From NCBI RefSeq assembly GCF_014217805.1, contig NZ_CP055156.1, positions 3,044,585-3,108,584 of the forward strand: DNA of 64,000 nucleotides, read 5' to 3'. Position 1 is the first letter of the stretch. Each line of letters begins with the position of its first letter. The DNA comes from Adhaeribacter swui (GTDB taxonomy: Bacteria; Bacteroidota; Bacteroidia; Cytophagales; Hymenobacteraceae). Positions 35,159 through 43,754 of this stretch are shown here, one piece after another. The notes under the pieces are model-generated. The model was not told the DNA's origin. It did no database searches and saw only the letters and a list, made by a program, of their open reading frames with translations. The position numbers and the translations under genes are program-made.

Positions 35159-37468
35159 ATGAAACTGTCTTTTTCGTTTCTTCTATTATCCTGTATCCTT
35201 CTCGTTTTTTCTGCTGAAGCCCAGAAAAAGAAACCAACCACCGCTGCTAACCCGGAACAGGCCATGAATGCCTTTGTGCGCGATTTAATGGCCAAAATGA
35301 CGCTGGAAGAAAAAATTGGCCAACTCAATTTAGTTTCGGTGGGTTTTGATGTAACCGGGCCGATTGTGAGCCAGAACGTAGAAGAAAATATCCGGAAAGG
35401 TTTAGTGGGCGGCGTTTTTAATACGTTTACCCCGGTCGCGGTGCGTAAACTGCAGGAACTGGCCGTTAAGCAAACCCGCTTGCACATTCCCCTTTTGTTT
35501 GGTTACGATGTGGTGCACGGCCATAAAACCATATTGCCCATTCCGCTGGGTTTAGCGGCTACCTGGGATATGGCAGCCATTGAGCGCAGTGCCCGCATAG
35601 CCGCCGAAGAATCCAGTGCCGACGGTTTAAACTGGGTATACTCGCCCATGGTAGATATTGCCCGCGATCCGCGCTGGGGCCGCATTGCCGAAGGTTCCGG
35701 CGAAGATACCTGGTACGGCGCACAAGTCGCCAAAGCCATGGTAAAAGGTTACCAGGAAAACGATTTAGCCCGCGATAATACCGTAATGGCCTGCGTGAAA
35801 CATTTTGCTTTGTACGGTGCCGCCGAAGCAGGCCGCGATTATAACACCGTAGATATGAGTTTGCAACGCATGTTTCAGGAATATTTGCCGCCCTACAAAG
35901 CGGCCATTGATGCCGGCGTAGGTAGCGTTATGACTTCTTTTAACGAAATAAACGGCGTGCCCGCTACCGCAAACCCCTGGCTGTTAAATGACTTGCTCCG
36001 CAAACAATGGGGTTTTAAGGGCTTGGTAGTAACAGATTATACCGCCATTAACGAATTGGTAGCGCACGGCATTGGTAAAAACGAATACGAAGTGGGGCAA
36101 CAAGCCCTAGCTGCTGGTTCTGATATGGATATGGTGGGCGAGGTGTACCTGAAAAACTTGGGCAAACTGGTAAAAGACGGTAAGCTAAGTACTGCGCAAA
36201 TAGATGCGGCTTGTCAGCGGGTTTTAGAAGCTAAGTACAAGTTGGGTTTATTTACCGACCCGTATCGCTACGCCAATGAGAAACGCGCAAAAGCGACAAT
36301 TTTAAAAAAGGCGTTTATCTCGGATGCCCGCGACATTGCCCGTAAGAGTATGGTTTTACTTAAAAACGAAAAGAACGTATTGCCCCTGAAAAAATCCGGC
36401 ACTATTGCCCTGATTGGACCATTAGCCCGGAACCAGCGCGATATGATTGGTAACTGGAGCGCTGCCGGCGACTGGAAAAGAGCCGTTTCGGTAGAGCAAG
36501 GCATTAAAACTGTAACCGGCGGCAAAGTGAACATCGCCTATGCCAAAGGCGCTAACTTTACCGACGATACCTTACTTATCCGGCGGTTGAATGCCCACGG
36601 GGGCGAGTTGAAAATAGATAAACGAGCACCGGAGGAAATGATTCAGGAAGCCGTAAAAGTGGCCCTTACTGCCGATGTGGTAGTAGCCGTAGTGGGCGAA
36701 TCGCAGGGCATGACCGGCGAAGCCGCGAGCCGCGCCGATATAGGTTTACCCGGTCGGCAACTCGATTTATTAAAAGCATTAAAACAAACCGGTAAACCCT
36801 TGGTAGTGGTTCTGATGAACGGTCGGCCATTAACTCTGCCCTGGGAACAAAATAATGCCGATGCTATTCTGGAAACCTGGTTTGCCGGCACCGAAGCCGG
36901 CAATGCCATTGCCGATGTTCTTTTTGGTGACTACAATCCTTCCGGAAAAATTACGGCTACTTTTCCGCAAGTAGTAGGGCAGGTGCCTATTTACTACAGC
37001 CATAAAACCACCGGGCGGCCTTACGGTGGGGAGCTATTGGATAAATACAAATCCCGGTACCTGGATGTATCTAACGAACCGTTGTTCCCCTTTGGTTTTG
37101 GCTTGAGTTATACCACTTTTAATTATTCCAAACCGCAACTAAATAAAACAACCTTTCGGCCCAATGAGCCTGTGGAGGTAAAAGTTGATGTTAAAAATAC
37201 CGGCAATTTCGACGGGGAAGAAGTGGTGCAATTATACATTCAGGATTTGGTTGGCTCGGTAACCCGTCCGGTAAAAGAATTAAAAAACTTTCAGAAAATA
37301 TTCCTCAAAAAAGGCGAAACCCGTACCGTTACTTTCAAAATTACCAGCGAAGATCTTAAGTTTTACAACAATCAACTGCAGTACGGGTATGAACCCGGCG
37401 ATTTTAAAGTTTTTGTCGGCACCAACTCCCGCGACGTGCAGGAAGTTGGTTTTACCTTAACAGAGTAA
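35159..37468 (+). CDS. GH3-family beta-glucosidase (BglX-like), exported
   Basis: 769 residues from the ATG at 35159; an in-frame GTG at 35150 is less likely. Signal peptide (ends AEAQ), GH3 N-domain with KMTLEEKIGQLN, YGYDVVHGH-like GYDVVHGHKTILPIPLGLA, SPMVDIARDPRWGRIAEGSG, KHFALYGAAEAGRDY, and the nucleophile Asp293 in VVTDYTAIN. The GH3 C-domain has DIGLPGRQLDLLKAL and the Fn3-like tail has NTGNFDGEEVVQLYIQD. GH3 enzymes next to GH144 in Bacteroidota act on beta-1,2-glucooligosaccharides (sophorose type), which is my reading here. Confidence 0.88.
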   Translation: MKLSFSFLLLSCILLVFSAEAQKKKPTTAANPEQAMNAFVRDLMAKMTLEEKIGQLNLVSVGFDVTGPIVSQNVEENIRKGLVGGVFNTFTPVAVRKLQELAVKQTRLHIPLLFGYDVVHGHKTILPIPLGLAATWDMAAIERSARIAAEESSADGLNWVYSPMVDIARDPRWGRIAEGSGEDTWYGAQVAKAMVKGYQENDLARDNTVMACVKHFALYGAAEAGRDYNTVDMSLQRMFQEYLPPYKAAIDAGVGSVMTSFNEINGVPATANPWLLNDLLRKQWGFKGLVVTDYTAINELVAHGIGKNEYEVGQQALAAGSDMDMVGEVYLKNLGKLVKDGKLSTAQIDAACQRVLEAKYKLGLFTDPYRYANEKRAKATILKKAFISDARDIARKSMVLLKNEKNVLPLKKSGTIALIGPLARNQRDMIGNWSAAGDWKRAVSVEQGIKTVTGGKVNIAYAKGANFTDDTLLIRRLNAHGGELKIDKRAPEEMIQEAVKVALTADVVVAVVGESQGMTGEAASRADIGLPGRQLDLLKALKQTGKPLVVVLMNGRPLTLPWEQNNADAILETWFAGTEAGNAIADVLFGDYNPSGKITATFPQVVGQVPIYYSHKTTGRPYGGELLDKYKSRYLDVSNEPLFPFGFGLSYTTFNYSKPQLNKTTFRPNEPVEVKVDVKNTGNFDGEEVVQLYIQDLVGSVTRPVKELKNFQKIFLKKGETRTVTFKITSEDLKFYNNQLQYGYEPGDFKVFVGTNSRDVQEVGFTLTE

Positions 37469-37561
37469 TATTTTCCGATTCTGACGTAAGCGGTGATAAA
37501 ATGGGAAAAAGTTTATGATTACTGGTTAGTGAAATTAGAAGAAGACCAACCTAACAGTGAA

Positions 37562-37606
37562 GGAAAAGAAAGTTTCCATGTTTTTTTTGTGGGAAGCTTT
37601 CTTTCC
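37562..37606. terminator. Bidirectional terminator-like hairpin
   Basis: GGAAAAGAAAGTTTCC (37562-37577) pairs imperfectly with GGGAAGCTTTCTTTCC (37591-37606). The loop holds a run of eight T. It sits between the convergent GH3 and carbonic anhydrase genes. Confidence 0.5.
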
Positions 37607-37656
37607 CCCAGCCAGGTTTTAGGTAAGTAATCAGCCAAACACGTTTCCGTTCTATT

Positions 37657-38283
37657 TTAATCGAGATGATAAATTTCCTTTATGTTTTCTAATAGCTTTA
37701 TAAAGTCAATGCGCAAGTCGATCAATTTTCCCGAATGGACATCAAAAACCCAGCCGTGAACCGTAAGATCACGATCCCGTCGAGCTCTTTGTACTTCGGC
37801 CGTTTTGAGGATATTGATACATTGTTCTTCAACATTCAGTTCTACTAATCTTTTATAGCGTAGTTCTTCGTCTTCAATCCCGTTTAATTCATCCTTATGC
37901 ATTCGGTATACGTCCCGAATATTTCGCAACCAGGGATTTAATATCCCCAAATCTTCTGATTTCATAGCAGCTTGAACGCCTCCACAATAATAATGACCGC
38001 AAACCACTATATGGTCTACCTGCAGGTGTAACACGGCATAGTTCACCACGGACATGACCCCGAGATCTGTATTGGGAACCATATTCGCGATGTTTCTAAG
38101 CACAAATACTTCCCCCGGTGAAACCCCCATCAGTTCTTCGGCAGTTACCCGGCTATCGGAACAGCCAATGTAAAGGATACCGGGCTTTTGTCCTTTGGAG
38201 AGATCCCGGAAGTAATTGGGCTCGGTGCTAAGCTTTGTTTGCACCCATTTTTCATTGTTTTTAAAAATTTGTTTAATATCCAT
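37657..38283 (-). CDS. Beta-class carbonic anhydrase
   Basis: Interconverts CO2 and bicarbonate; cytosolic zinc enzyme of 208 residues. Zinc ligands are visible: Cys41 in YIGCSDSR (with catalytic Asp43/Arg45), His97 and Cys100 in VVCGHYYCGG. Also seen are VLRNIANMVP and the C-terminal VHGWVFDVHSGKLIDL. It stands alone on the minus strand opposite the glycan locus. Confidence 0.93.
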   Translation of the reverse strand: MDIKQIFKNNEKWVQTKLSTEPNYFRDLSKGQKPGILYIGCSDSRVTAEELMGVSPGEVFVLRNIANMVPNTDLGVMSVVNYAVLHLQVDHIVVCGHYYCGGVQAAMKSEDLGILNPWLRNIRDVYRMHKDELNGIEDEELRYKRLVELNVEEQCINILKTAEVQRARRDRDLTVHGWVFDVHSGKLIDLRIDFIKLLENIKEIYHLD

Positions 38284-38724
38284 CTTATTAAATATTTTTT
38301 GAATAGAATGTTTTAACCCACTACATACTTAAAATTAGGTATCGATTTGCCCCTTATCACACCCGTATAGTTGGGGTCTATACGCTGGAAAAAACAGTAC
38401 TGTTTTGAAGCAGTGTTGCTGCTGCGCTTGAACTTCGGCTAGTTGCCGTTTTATTTAATGGGGATCTTCGAGTAGCGTCATATGCAAAGATATTTTTGGT
38501 CGATAATACTTCAATAACCGGATTTTGTAGTACCAGCAATTCCATCTTTGCAAGATGGATCCCGAAACCTAATGCTACTGAATAGATTGCTGAAGGGTTT
38601 ACTAAAGATTTTAATATTCTCTGTACAGAAATCTTTATCCTAAGACCTAATCAAATTAATAATTCACATTAACTACTTACTTTTCCTAAACCCACAATGT
38701 TTATCAAATTGTGTGCAAATAAAA
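38284..38724. other. Intergenic region without recognised gene
   Basis: About 440 bp between the carbonic anhydrase start and the tRNA terminator. It contains one short hairpin (CATCTT-TGC-AAGATG at about 38546-38561) and AT-rich stretches. There is no ORF of note. It presumably holds the carbonic anhydrase promoter. Confidence 0.4.
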
Positions 38725-38757
38725 AAGCACTTACCAGATTTCTCTGTGTAAGTGCTT
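38725..38757 (-). terminator. Terminator of the tRNA gene
   Basis: Perfect 10-bp stem AAGCACTTAC (38725-38734) / GTAAGTGCTT (38748-38757). On the minus strand it runs into TTTTATTTG. It lies 10 bp past the tRNA 3' end. Confidence 0.85.
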
Positions 38758-38767
38758 GATACTGAAG

Positions 38768-38841
38768 TGGGCCCACCTGGAATCGAACCAGGCACCTACT
38801 GATTATGAGTCAGTTGCTCTAACCGAATGAGCTATAGGCCC
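38768..38841 (-). tRNA. tRNA with CAT anticodon (tRNA-Met, or Ile2)
   Basis: 74 nt without encoded CCA. Acceptor GGGCCTA pairs with TGGGCCC (one G-T); D-arm TAGCTCATTCGGTTAGAGC; anticodon stem ACTGA/TCAGT with loop CTCATAA giving CAT; T-arm CCTGG-TTCGATT-CCAGG; discriminator A. The body lacks the C1-A72 mismatch and the three G-C pairs of initiator tRNA, so it is elongator Met or lysidine-modified Ile2. Those two cannot be told apart by eye; Met is more likely. Confidence 0.93.
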
Positions 38842-38930
38842 GTCAAAAAGAGTTTTGCTACTTTTTGATTTTGGGAGTGCAATTTTACATATTTGCAGCG
38901 CATTTTCCAAATAGTATTAAAAAAAATCCC

Positions 38931-39560
38931 GTGGATTTATCGCGCATAAAAAATATTATTTTCGACCTGGGTGGCGTTATCATCAACCTGGCTTTTCAAA
39001 ATTCAGTAGAGGCTTTGCGCTTATTAAGCATAGAGCAACGCGCCATTGATTTTACGCCCAAGGTGCAATCCGAGTTTTTTGACTTATACGAAACCGGACA
39101 AATAACTTCCGAAGCATTCCGGCAAGGATTACGCGACACCTACGGCATTGTGGGCGAAGACCAGGCCCTGGACGAAGCCTGGAATGCCATGCTGCTGGAT
39201 ATTCCGGCCGAACGGATTGAGCTGCTGCAAAAACTAAGTACGAAATACCGGTTATTTTTACTCAGTAATACCAATGCCATTCATGCCGAGCGGTTTAACA
39301 AAACCGTACAGGAAGTTTCGGGTTTGCCTAGCCTCGATAGTTTATTTGAAAAAACGTATTACTCGCATTTGGTAGGTTTGCGCAAACCGCACGCCCCTGT
39401 ATTTGAACGGATTTTAAAAGAAAACAACCTGGTGGCCGACGAAACTTTATTTATCGACGATAGTATTCAGCACATTGAAGGTGCCCAGAAGGTGGGCCTG
39501 CAAACGCTGCACCTGCAGCCACCGCTTACGATCAACGAATTTTTCCGGAATGCACGCTAG
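38931..39560 (+). CDS. HAD-superfamily hydrolase (YihX-like)
   Basis: 209-residue cytosolic phosphatase-like enzyme. The GTG at 38931 is taken as start because the HAD motif I IKNIIFDLGGVIINL follows within ten residues; TTG at 38865 would add 22 residues of an unlikely kind. Motif II LFLLSNTNAIH, motif III lysine in LVGLRKPHAPVFERI, motif IV ETLFIDDS. It is probably a sugar-phosphate or nucleotide phosphatase. It overlaps the protease gene by 11 bp. Confidence 0.85.
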   Translation: MDLSRIKNIIFDLGGVIINLAFQNSVEALRLLSIEQRAIDFTPKVQSEFFDLYETGQITSEAFRQGLRDTYGIVGEDQALDEAWNAMLLDIPAERIELLQKLSTKYRLFLLSNTNAIHAERFNKTVQEVSGLPSLDSLFEKTYYSHLVGLRKPHAPVFERILKENNLVADETLFIDDSIQHIEGAQKVGLQTLHLQPPLTINEFFRNAR

Positions 39561-40695
39561 CCCAACTATCAGGGAATACCTGTTTCATTTTGTTTTATTT
39601 TGCTTTGCTTTAATTACCACTACCATTGCGGGGGCCGAATGGATGGCCGCTAAACCTTTGCTGGTAGTTACCACCGATTGGCAAGTTATTCGGCTACTCA
39701 CCAAACCGCAGGTTTTAAGCGGTTTATATTACTCGCTGCCGTTTTTAGGCGTATTAACAGCCCACGAATTCGGGCATTATTTTGTGGCGCGTTATTACCG
39801 CATCCGGGTTACGCTGCCGTACTACATTCCGTTTTGGTTTCCGTTGCTGCCCACCATTGGCACCATGGGCGCCGTAATAAAAATCCGGGACCGTATTTTT
39901 TCAAAAAAAGAATATTTTGATGTGGGCATTGCCGGGCCATTGGCAGGTTTTGTGGTGGCTATTCCGTTGCTTTGGTACGGTTTTACGCATTTACCCGCTC
40001 CCGAACATATTTTTACCATTCACCCGGAGTACAAAAAACTGGGCCTCGACTACGCCAAAACTGCTTATGCCAATCCGGAGGGTTCTATGGCTTTAGGCAA
40101 GAACCTGTTATTTTTATTTTTTGAAAAATTTGTGGCGCCAGACCCGGCTTTAGTACCCAACCGCTACGAACTAATGCACTACCCGTTTTTGTTTGCGGGG
40201 TTTTTATCATTGTTTTTTACCGCCATGAACCTGCTGCCCATCGGGCAATTAGATGGCGGGCATATTTTGTACGGCTTAATTGGCTATCGTAATTTTAACC
40301 GGCTTTCGCCTGTATTTTTTGTGGGCTTTATTTTTTACGCGGGTTTAGGCATTATCGGCCCACATACCCCCCCCGATGAACGCTATTGGCAATATTTGTT
40401 GTACGCGGGTTATTTGTTCGTAGTCTTCGAAAAAGTATTGCCCAGCCCCCGCATGGCTCTGGGCTTAGCCGCAATTGTTTTTTGCATACACCTGGGCCTG
40501 GCTTATCTGATTCCGGGAATAAAAGGCTACCCGGGCTGGTTGGTATTTGGCTTGCTTTTGTCGCGTTTATTAGGCGTGTTTCACCCGCCGGCGCCCAACG
40601 AAGCGCCTCTTTCTACGGGCCGCAAAGTTCTGGGCTGGATTACCGTAGTTATTTTTATTCTTAGTTTTAGTCCGGCCCCGTTTTTATACGAGTAG
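39550..40695 (+). CDS. Site-2-protease-type (M50) membrane peptidase
   Basis: 381-residue multi-pass inner-membrane zinc protease. ATG at 39550 lies inside the end of the HAD gene. Motif HEFGH in TAHEFGHYFVARYYRI (metal ligands His and His), and LLPIGQLDGGHILY carries the third ligand Asp equivalent to the NPDG motif. There are about 7-9 hydrophobic spans; no PDZ domain is seen. Family members cut membrane-bound regulators; a target is unknown. Confidence 0.87.
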   Translation: MHASPTIREYLFHFVLFCFALITTTIAGAEWMAAKPLLVVTTDWQVIRLLTKPQVLSGLYYSLPFLGVLTAHEFGHYFVARYYRIRVTLPYYIPFWFPLLPTIGTMGAVIKIRDRIFSKKEYFDVGIAGPLAGFVVAIPLLWYGFTHLPAPEHIFTIHPEYKKLGLDYAKTAYANPEGSMALGKNLLFLFFEKFVAPDPALVPNRYELMHYPFLFAGFLSLFFTAMNLLPIGQLDGGHILYGLIGYRNFNRLSPVFFVGFIFYAGLGIIGPHTPPDERYWQYLLYAGYLFVVFEKVLPSPRMALGLAAIVFCIHLGLAYLIPGIKGYPGWLVFGLLLSRLLGVFHPPAPNEAPLSTGRKVLGWITVVIFILSFSPAPFLYE

Positions 40696-40803
40696 GTTAC
40701 CGGCTGCTTCCCGGTTCTGCTGGTGCTCCTTTATTAACTTTGTATTTCTAATTTAGTATAAGGGTTTGGTAGGTCGTGAATGGTTTAAAACAGATAAGGG
40801 GGC

Positions 40804-41592
40804 ATGAAGCGGTTTGTAATGTCGGATAGTCACGGGGGATATAAGGCTATTTTGCAGTGCCTGGAGCGGTGCAAATTTAACCCGGCGCAAGATCAACTGT
40901 TTTTTATCGGCGATGTGGTAGATGGCTGGTCAGAAACCAAGGCAAGTATTGCTTATTTATTAACTATCCCGAACTTAGTTTATTTACTGGGCAACCACGA
41001 TCAATGGGCAATTAAATACTACACCGGCGAATTTTACGAGACAGATTCGGAATACGAAACAGAGCTGGATGCCTGGCTTTTTCAAGGCGGACTTGCTACG
41101 TTAAAATCGTACGGGGTGCAAACCGACATGCCGCCCGAGCATTTGCAGTTTTTGTTAAAAGCCAAACCGTACCACATTACCCCGGACAATATTTTGCTGG
41201 TGCATGCCGGTTTTGATCCGGAAACTCCCATCCAGAATACCAATACCGAATACTTAATCTGGAACCGCAATTTTATTCAGAAACAATACGCCGCTTACCA
41301 TAAAAACAAAAGCCAATTGTTCGCGAAAGAGCTAGCTCCGGTGCCTCATTACAAAGAAGTGTACGTGGGGCATACCCCAACCATCAGTTTAAATAAAAAA
41401 CAAACTTTGCCTTTAGTAATGGGTAATTTAATTTTGATGGATACCGGAGCGGCTTTTACGGGTTGCCTTTCTGTAATGGATATGGATACCAAGGAAGTTT
41501 GGCAATCCGATAAATTAATGCAACTATACCCGGACGAACTGGGAAGGAACGGAGCGAGCTGGAATGGTTTAAAAGGCGGAGGGAGTTGGTAG
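40804..41592 (+). CDS. Calcineurin-like metallophosphoesterase
   Basis: 262-residue soluble protein with the dinuclear metal motif set: D8-x-H10 (MSDSHGG), GDVVDGW (D37, D40), GNHD (64-66) and later LVHAGFDPE and VGHTPT. It resembles the PPP-type serine/threonine phosphatases and diadenosine tetraphosphatases of bacteria. Substrate unknown; no neighbour helps. Confidence 0.87.
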   Translation: MKRFVMSDSHGGYKAILQCLERCKFNPAQDQLFFIGDVVDGWSETKASIAYLLTIPNLVYLLGNHDQWAIKYYTGEFYETDSEYETELDAWLFQGGLATLKSYGVQTDMPPEHLQFLLKAKPYHITPDNILLVHAGFDPETPIQNTNTEYLIWNRNFIQKQYAAYHKNKSQLFAKELAPVPHYKEVYVGHTPTISLNKKQTLPLVMGNLILMDTGAAFTGCLSVMDMDTKEVWQSDKLMQLYPDELGRNGASWNGLKGGGSW

Positions 41593-41689
41593 GCGAGAAA
41601 TTCTGATTTTTAAAAATTTTGCATTTACCCCGCCCGCTTGTCAGGTACCGGCAAGCACATACAGATGAAAGTTGATAGATACGGGAAGT

Positions 41690-42094
41690 TTAACTTAGCA
41701 ACCAGGCTTCGGCTTCTACGTCGTTCTTAAAAGTTTCTATTTGCAGGTAATCCTGAGCCAGATCGTAAAATTTTTGAAAAGAACGCTGGCCGTAAATGCC
41801 CGGCGCTAATACATGCGCGAAATGAACTACGCCTAACATATTGGCCTCCAGCACCCATTTGCCCCCCATAAATAAAGCGCCGTCGTCCCAGGGGCCAATG
41901 AGTTCTTTGTTGCTGTTCAGAATAGCCGGACACGGATTTTGCCGCAGAATACTTAAAATTTGGTTGGCACCCAGCATAATGGTTTCGAGCGACTGAATAC
42001 CAATCCAGTTAACATAAATAAAAGAATTAGCAGCTTTTCGTTCTGCTTCAAAAAACAGATCACCGTTGGCTTTTTTTAATTCTTTTTTATCCAT
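41690..42094 (-). CDS. Small STAS/SpoIIAA-like protein (function unknown)
   Basis: 134-residue soluble protein with no signal or membrane span. Alternating alpha/beta pattern: ANSFIYVNWIGIQSLETIML, CPAILNSNKELIGPWDD, WVLEANMLGVVHFAHVLAPG. Similar short proteins in Bacteroidota are annotated as hypothetical or STAS/SEC14-like. It is 45 bp downstream of the RsbQ-like hydrolase gene on the same strand, so the pair may be a signalling unit. Confidence 0.65.
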   Translation of the reverse strand: MDKKELKKANGDLFFEAERKAANSFIYVNWIGIQSLETIMLGANQILSILRQNPCPAILNSNKELIGPWDDGALFMGGKWVLEANMLGVVHFAHVLAPGIYGQRSFQKFYDLAQDYLQIETFKNDVEAEAWLLS

Positions 42095-42139
42095 GTAGTG
42101 GTATGGTACGCAGCGTAAAAAACGGGCTATACTTATTGT

Positions 42140-42949
42140 TTAAAGATTTACCGTATCATCGGCAAGAAAATTCTTAATGGCTTTAATGGTTTGGTCGGGG
42201 GCGCTTAGATTAGGGCAATGCCCCGTGGCATTTAAAGTTACCAGCGTGCTTCCGGAAAGATTGTCGTGCATATACTGGCCCACTTCTAAAGGGGCAATAA
42301 CGTCTTCCTGGCATTGCAAAATCAAGGATTTTTTTAAAAGTTTTTTTAAATCGGCCCGGTTATCCGACCGGAAAGTAAGATGGGCAAAATTCCGGGCTAT
42401 TTCCTGGTTGCTTTGGCAAAAGCTTTTTACCAGTTCTGCGCCTAGTTCCGGCCGATCGGCATTGCCCATAATCACGGGCGCTATGGCCGCCGCCCAGGTC
42501 AGGTAATTACTATCCAGCGAGTCCAGCAGGCCATTGATATCGGCTTCGGCAAAACCACCCGTATAACCCGGCTCGTTGATGTAGCACGGCGAAGGCGTAA
42601 TTAAGATTAAATTCTGGAACAGATCCGGAGCCTTAATGGCGGCCAGTATGCCCAGCATGGCGCTTACCGAGTGGCCCACAAATACCACATCTTGCAGGTG
42701 CAGGGCAGCGCAAATCTCCAGTATATCGTCGGCGTAGGCCTGAAGCGACTGGTATCTGGCCGGCGTATACCCCGAAACATCGGACTGGCCAAACCCAACG
42801 TGATCAAAAAGAATAATCTGGTAATCGTTAATAAACGCCGGCGTAATGTACCGCCACATGTTTTGGTCGCAGCCGTAGCCATGCGCCAGGAGCATAGGCG
42901 TTTTGCCCTGACCAATTACTTTAACATTATTTCTTTTTAAAACATCCAT
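42140..42949 (-). CDS. RsbQ-like alpha/beta hydrolase
   Basis: 269-residue alpha/beta hydrolase. LAHGYGCDQNMWRYI gives the oxyanion region, nucleophile Ser94 in VGHSVSAM, acid Asp216 in QCQEDVIAP, base His244 in TGHCPNLS. These spacings match Bacillus RsbQ (Ser96/Asp219/His247) and plant KAI2/D14. RsbQ serves as a stress-signal partner of the PP2C phosphatase RsbP; no RsbP is in the window. The small STAS-like gene follows. A signalling role is inferred from the family. Confidence 0.82.
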   Translation of the reverse strand: MDVLKRNNVKVIGQGKTPMLLAHGYGCDQNMWRYITPAFINDYQIILFDHVGFGQSDVSGYTPARYQSLQAYADDILEICAALHLQDVVFVGHSVSAMLGILAAIKAPDLFQNLILITPSPCYINEPGYTGGFAEADINGLLDSLDSNYLTWAAAIAPVIMGNADRPELGAELVKSFCQSNQEIARNFAHLTFRSDNRADLKKLLKKSLILQCQEDVIAPLEVGQYMHDNLSGSTLVTLNATGHCPNLSAPDQTIKAIKNFLADDTVNL

Positions 42950-43268
42950 CTACTTTTATACAATACAGGTAAAACGTACATTAATAACCGTATGCGGAAA
43001 ATGCTTTTAAGCTTTTAGGTACAAAATCCGCGTTGCCCAACCTGGATTCCGGGGTTAAAATTTTTTGTTTTTTATTTTAAAATCAAGCGCAATAGCTGAT
43101 TGCTTGGAATTTTATAATTTTAAAAGTTTTAAATGTAGTAATTAATCAAGCAAATTATTAAAGCTTTTATTTAAAACTTTCTAAAATTAATCCAGCATAC
43201 TGGCCTTTAAGGTTGCCTTTGTTTGGGAAATCAGGAATTTAAAACAGCCTGCTTTTTTATAAAAAAGA

Positions 43269-43297
43269 ACAGCCCCGGTAAAAGTTGCTGGGGCTGT
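43269..43297 (-). terminator. Terminator-like hairpin beside a MITE
   Basis: ACAGCCCC (43269-43276) / GGGGCTGT (43290-43297), 13-base loop. On the minus strand it is followed by TTCTTTTTT. The nearest minus-strand gene is the CDF transporter, ending at 43755; the MITE at 43312-43525 lies between them. This suggests that the element was inserted between gene and terminator. Confidence 0.7.
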
Positions 43298-43311
43298 TTT
43301 ATAATTATAAT

Positions 43312-43525
43312 AACGTGAGTTCGACATAAGCGATTCTTATTCAAGCAGCCGGCAGGAGTACTCCGAATAACAGTGAAACTATGATTTTGCAGTTTTTTGC
43401 TGTCTATCAGAGTCATCCCGAAGGGATCTAACCAGCAGGTAATGGATTAGATCCCTCCGGGATGACGGAAATAGAAGAAGAAGGCTTTCTTTTTATTTTT
43501 TCCATCCTTATGTCGAACTCACGTT
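43312..43525. mobile_element. 214-bp MITE-like element with 19-bp TIRs and ATAAT target duplication
   Basis: The left end AACGTGAGTTCGACATAAG (43312-43330) is repeated exactly inverted at 43507-43525. ATAAT flanks both sides (43307-43311 and 43526-43530), which fits a 5-bp target site duplication. No transposase is encoded. Inside lies a second inverted pair, TCATCCCGAAGGGATCTAA (43413-43431) against 43447-43465 with one mismatch. The remaining parts of the 42950-43754 gap have AT-rich palindromes and no gene. Confidence 0.88.
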
Positions 43526-43754
43526 ATAATAAGTAAGTGATTGGCAAGTATAGCGCTAAAAATCAGAGAGATGTAAATTTTTAAAATATTTTAAAATCCG
43601 GAAGGAGAAGTTAGAAACTATTCTCCGGAATTTATTTTATGTCTACCGAAAAAAATTGTTTGTTTTAGCGATTGGGGGAGAAGCGTATTTTTTTCTGACG
43701 TCAGAATTTATTTTTTTAAAAATTTACTTTTTTAGCTGCCGCAAAAATAACGCA

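Noticed and set aside
38284-38724. Possible non-coding RNA in the gap before the tRNA
   Set aside because: Only one weak hairpin and no promoter/terminator pair was found.
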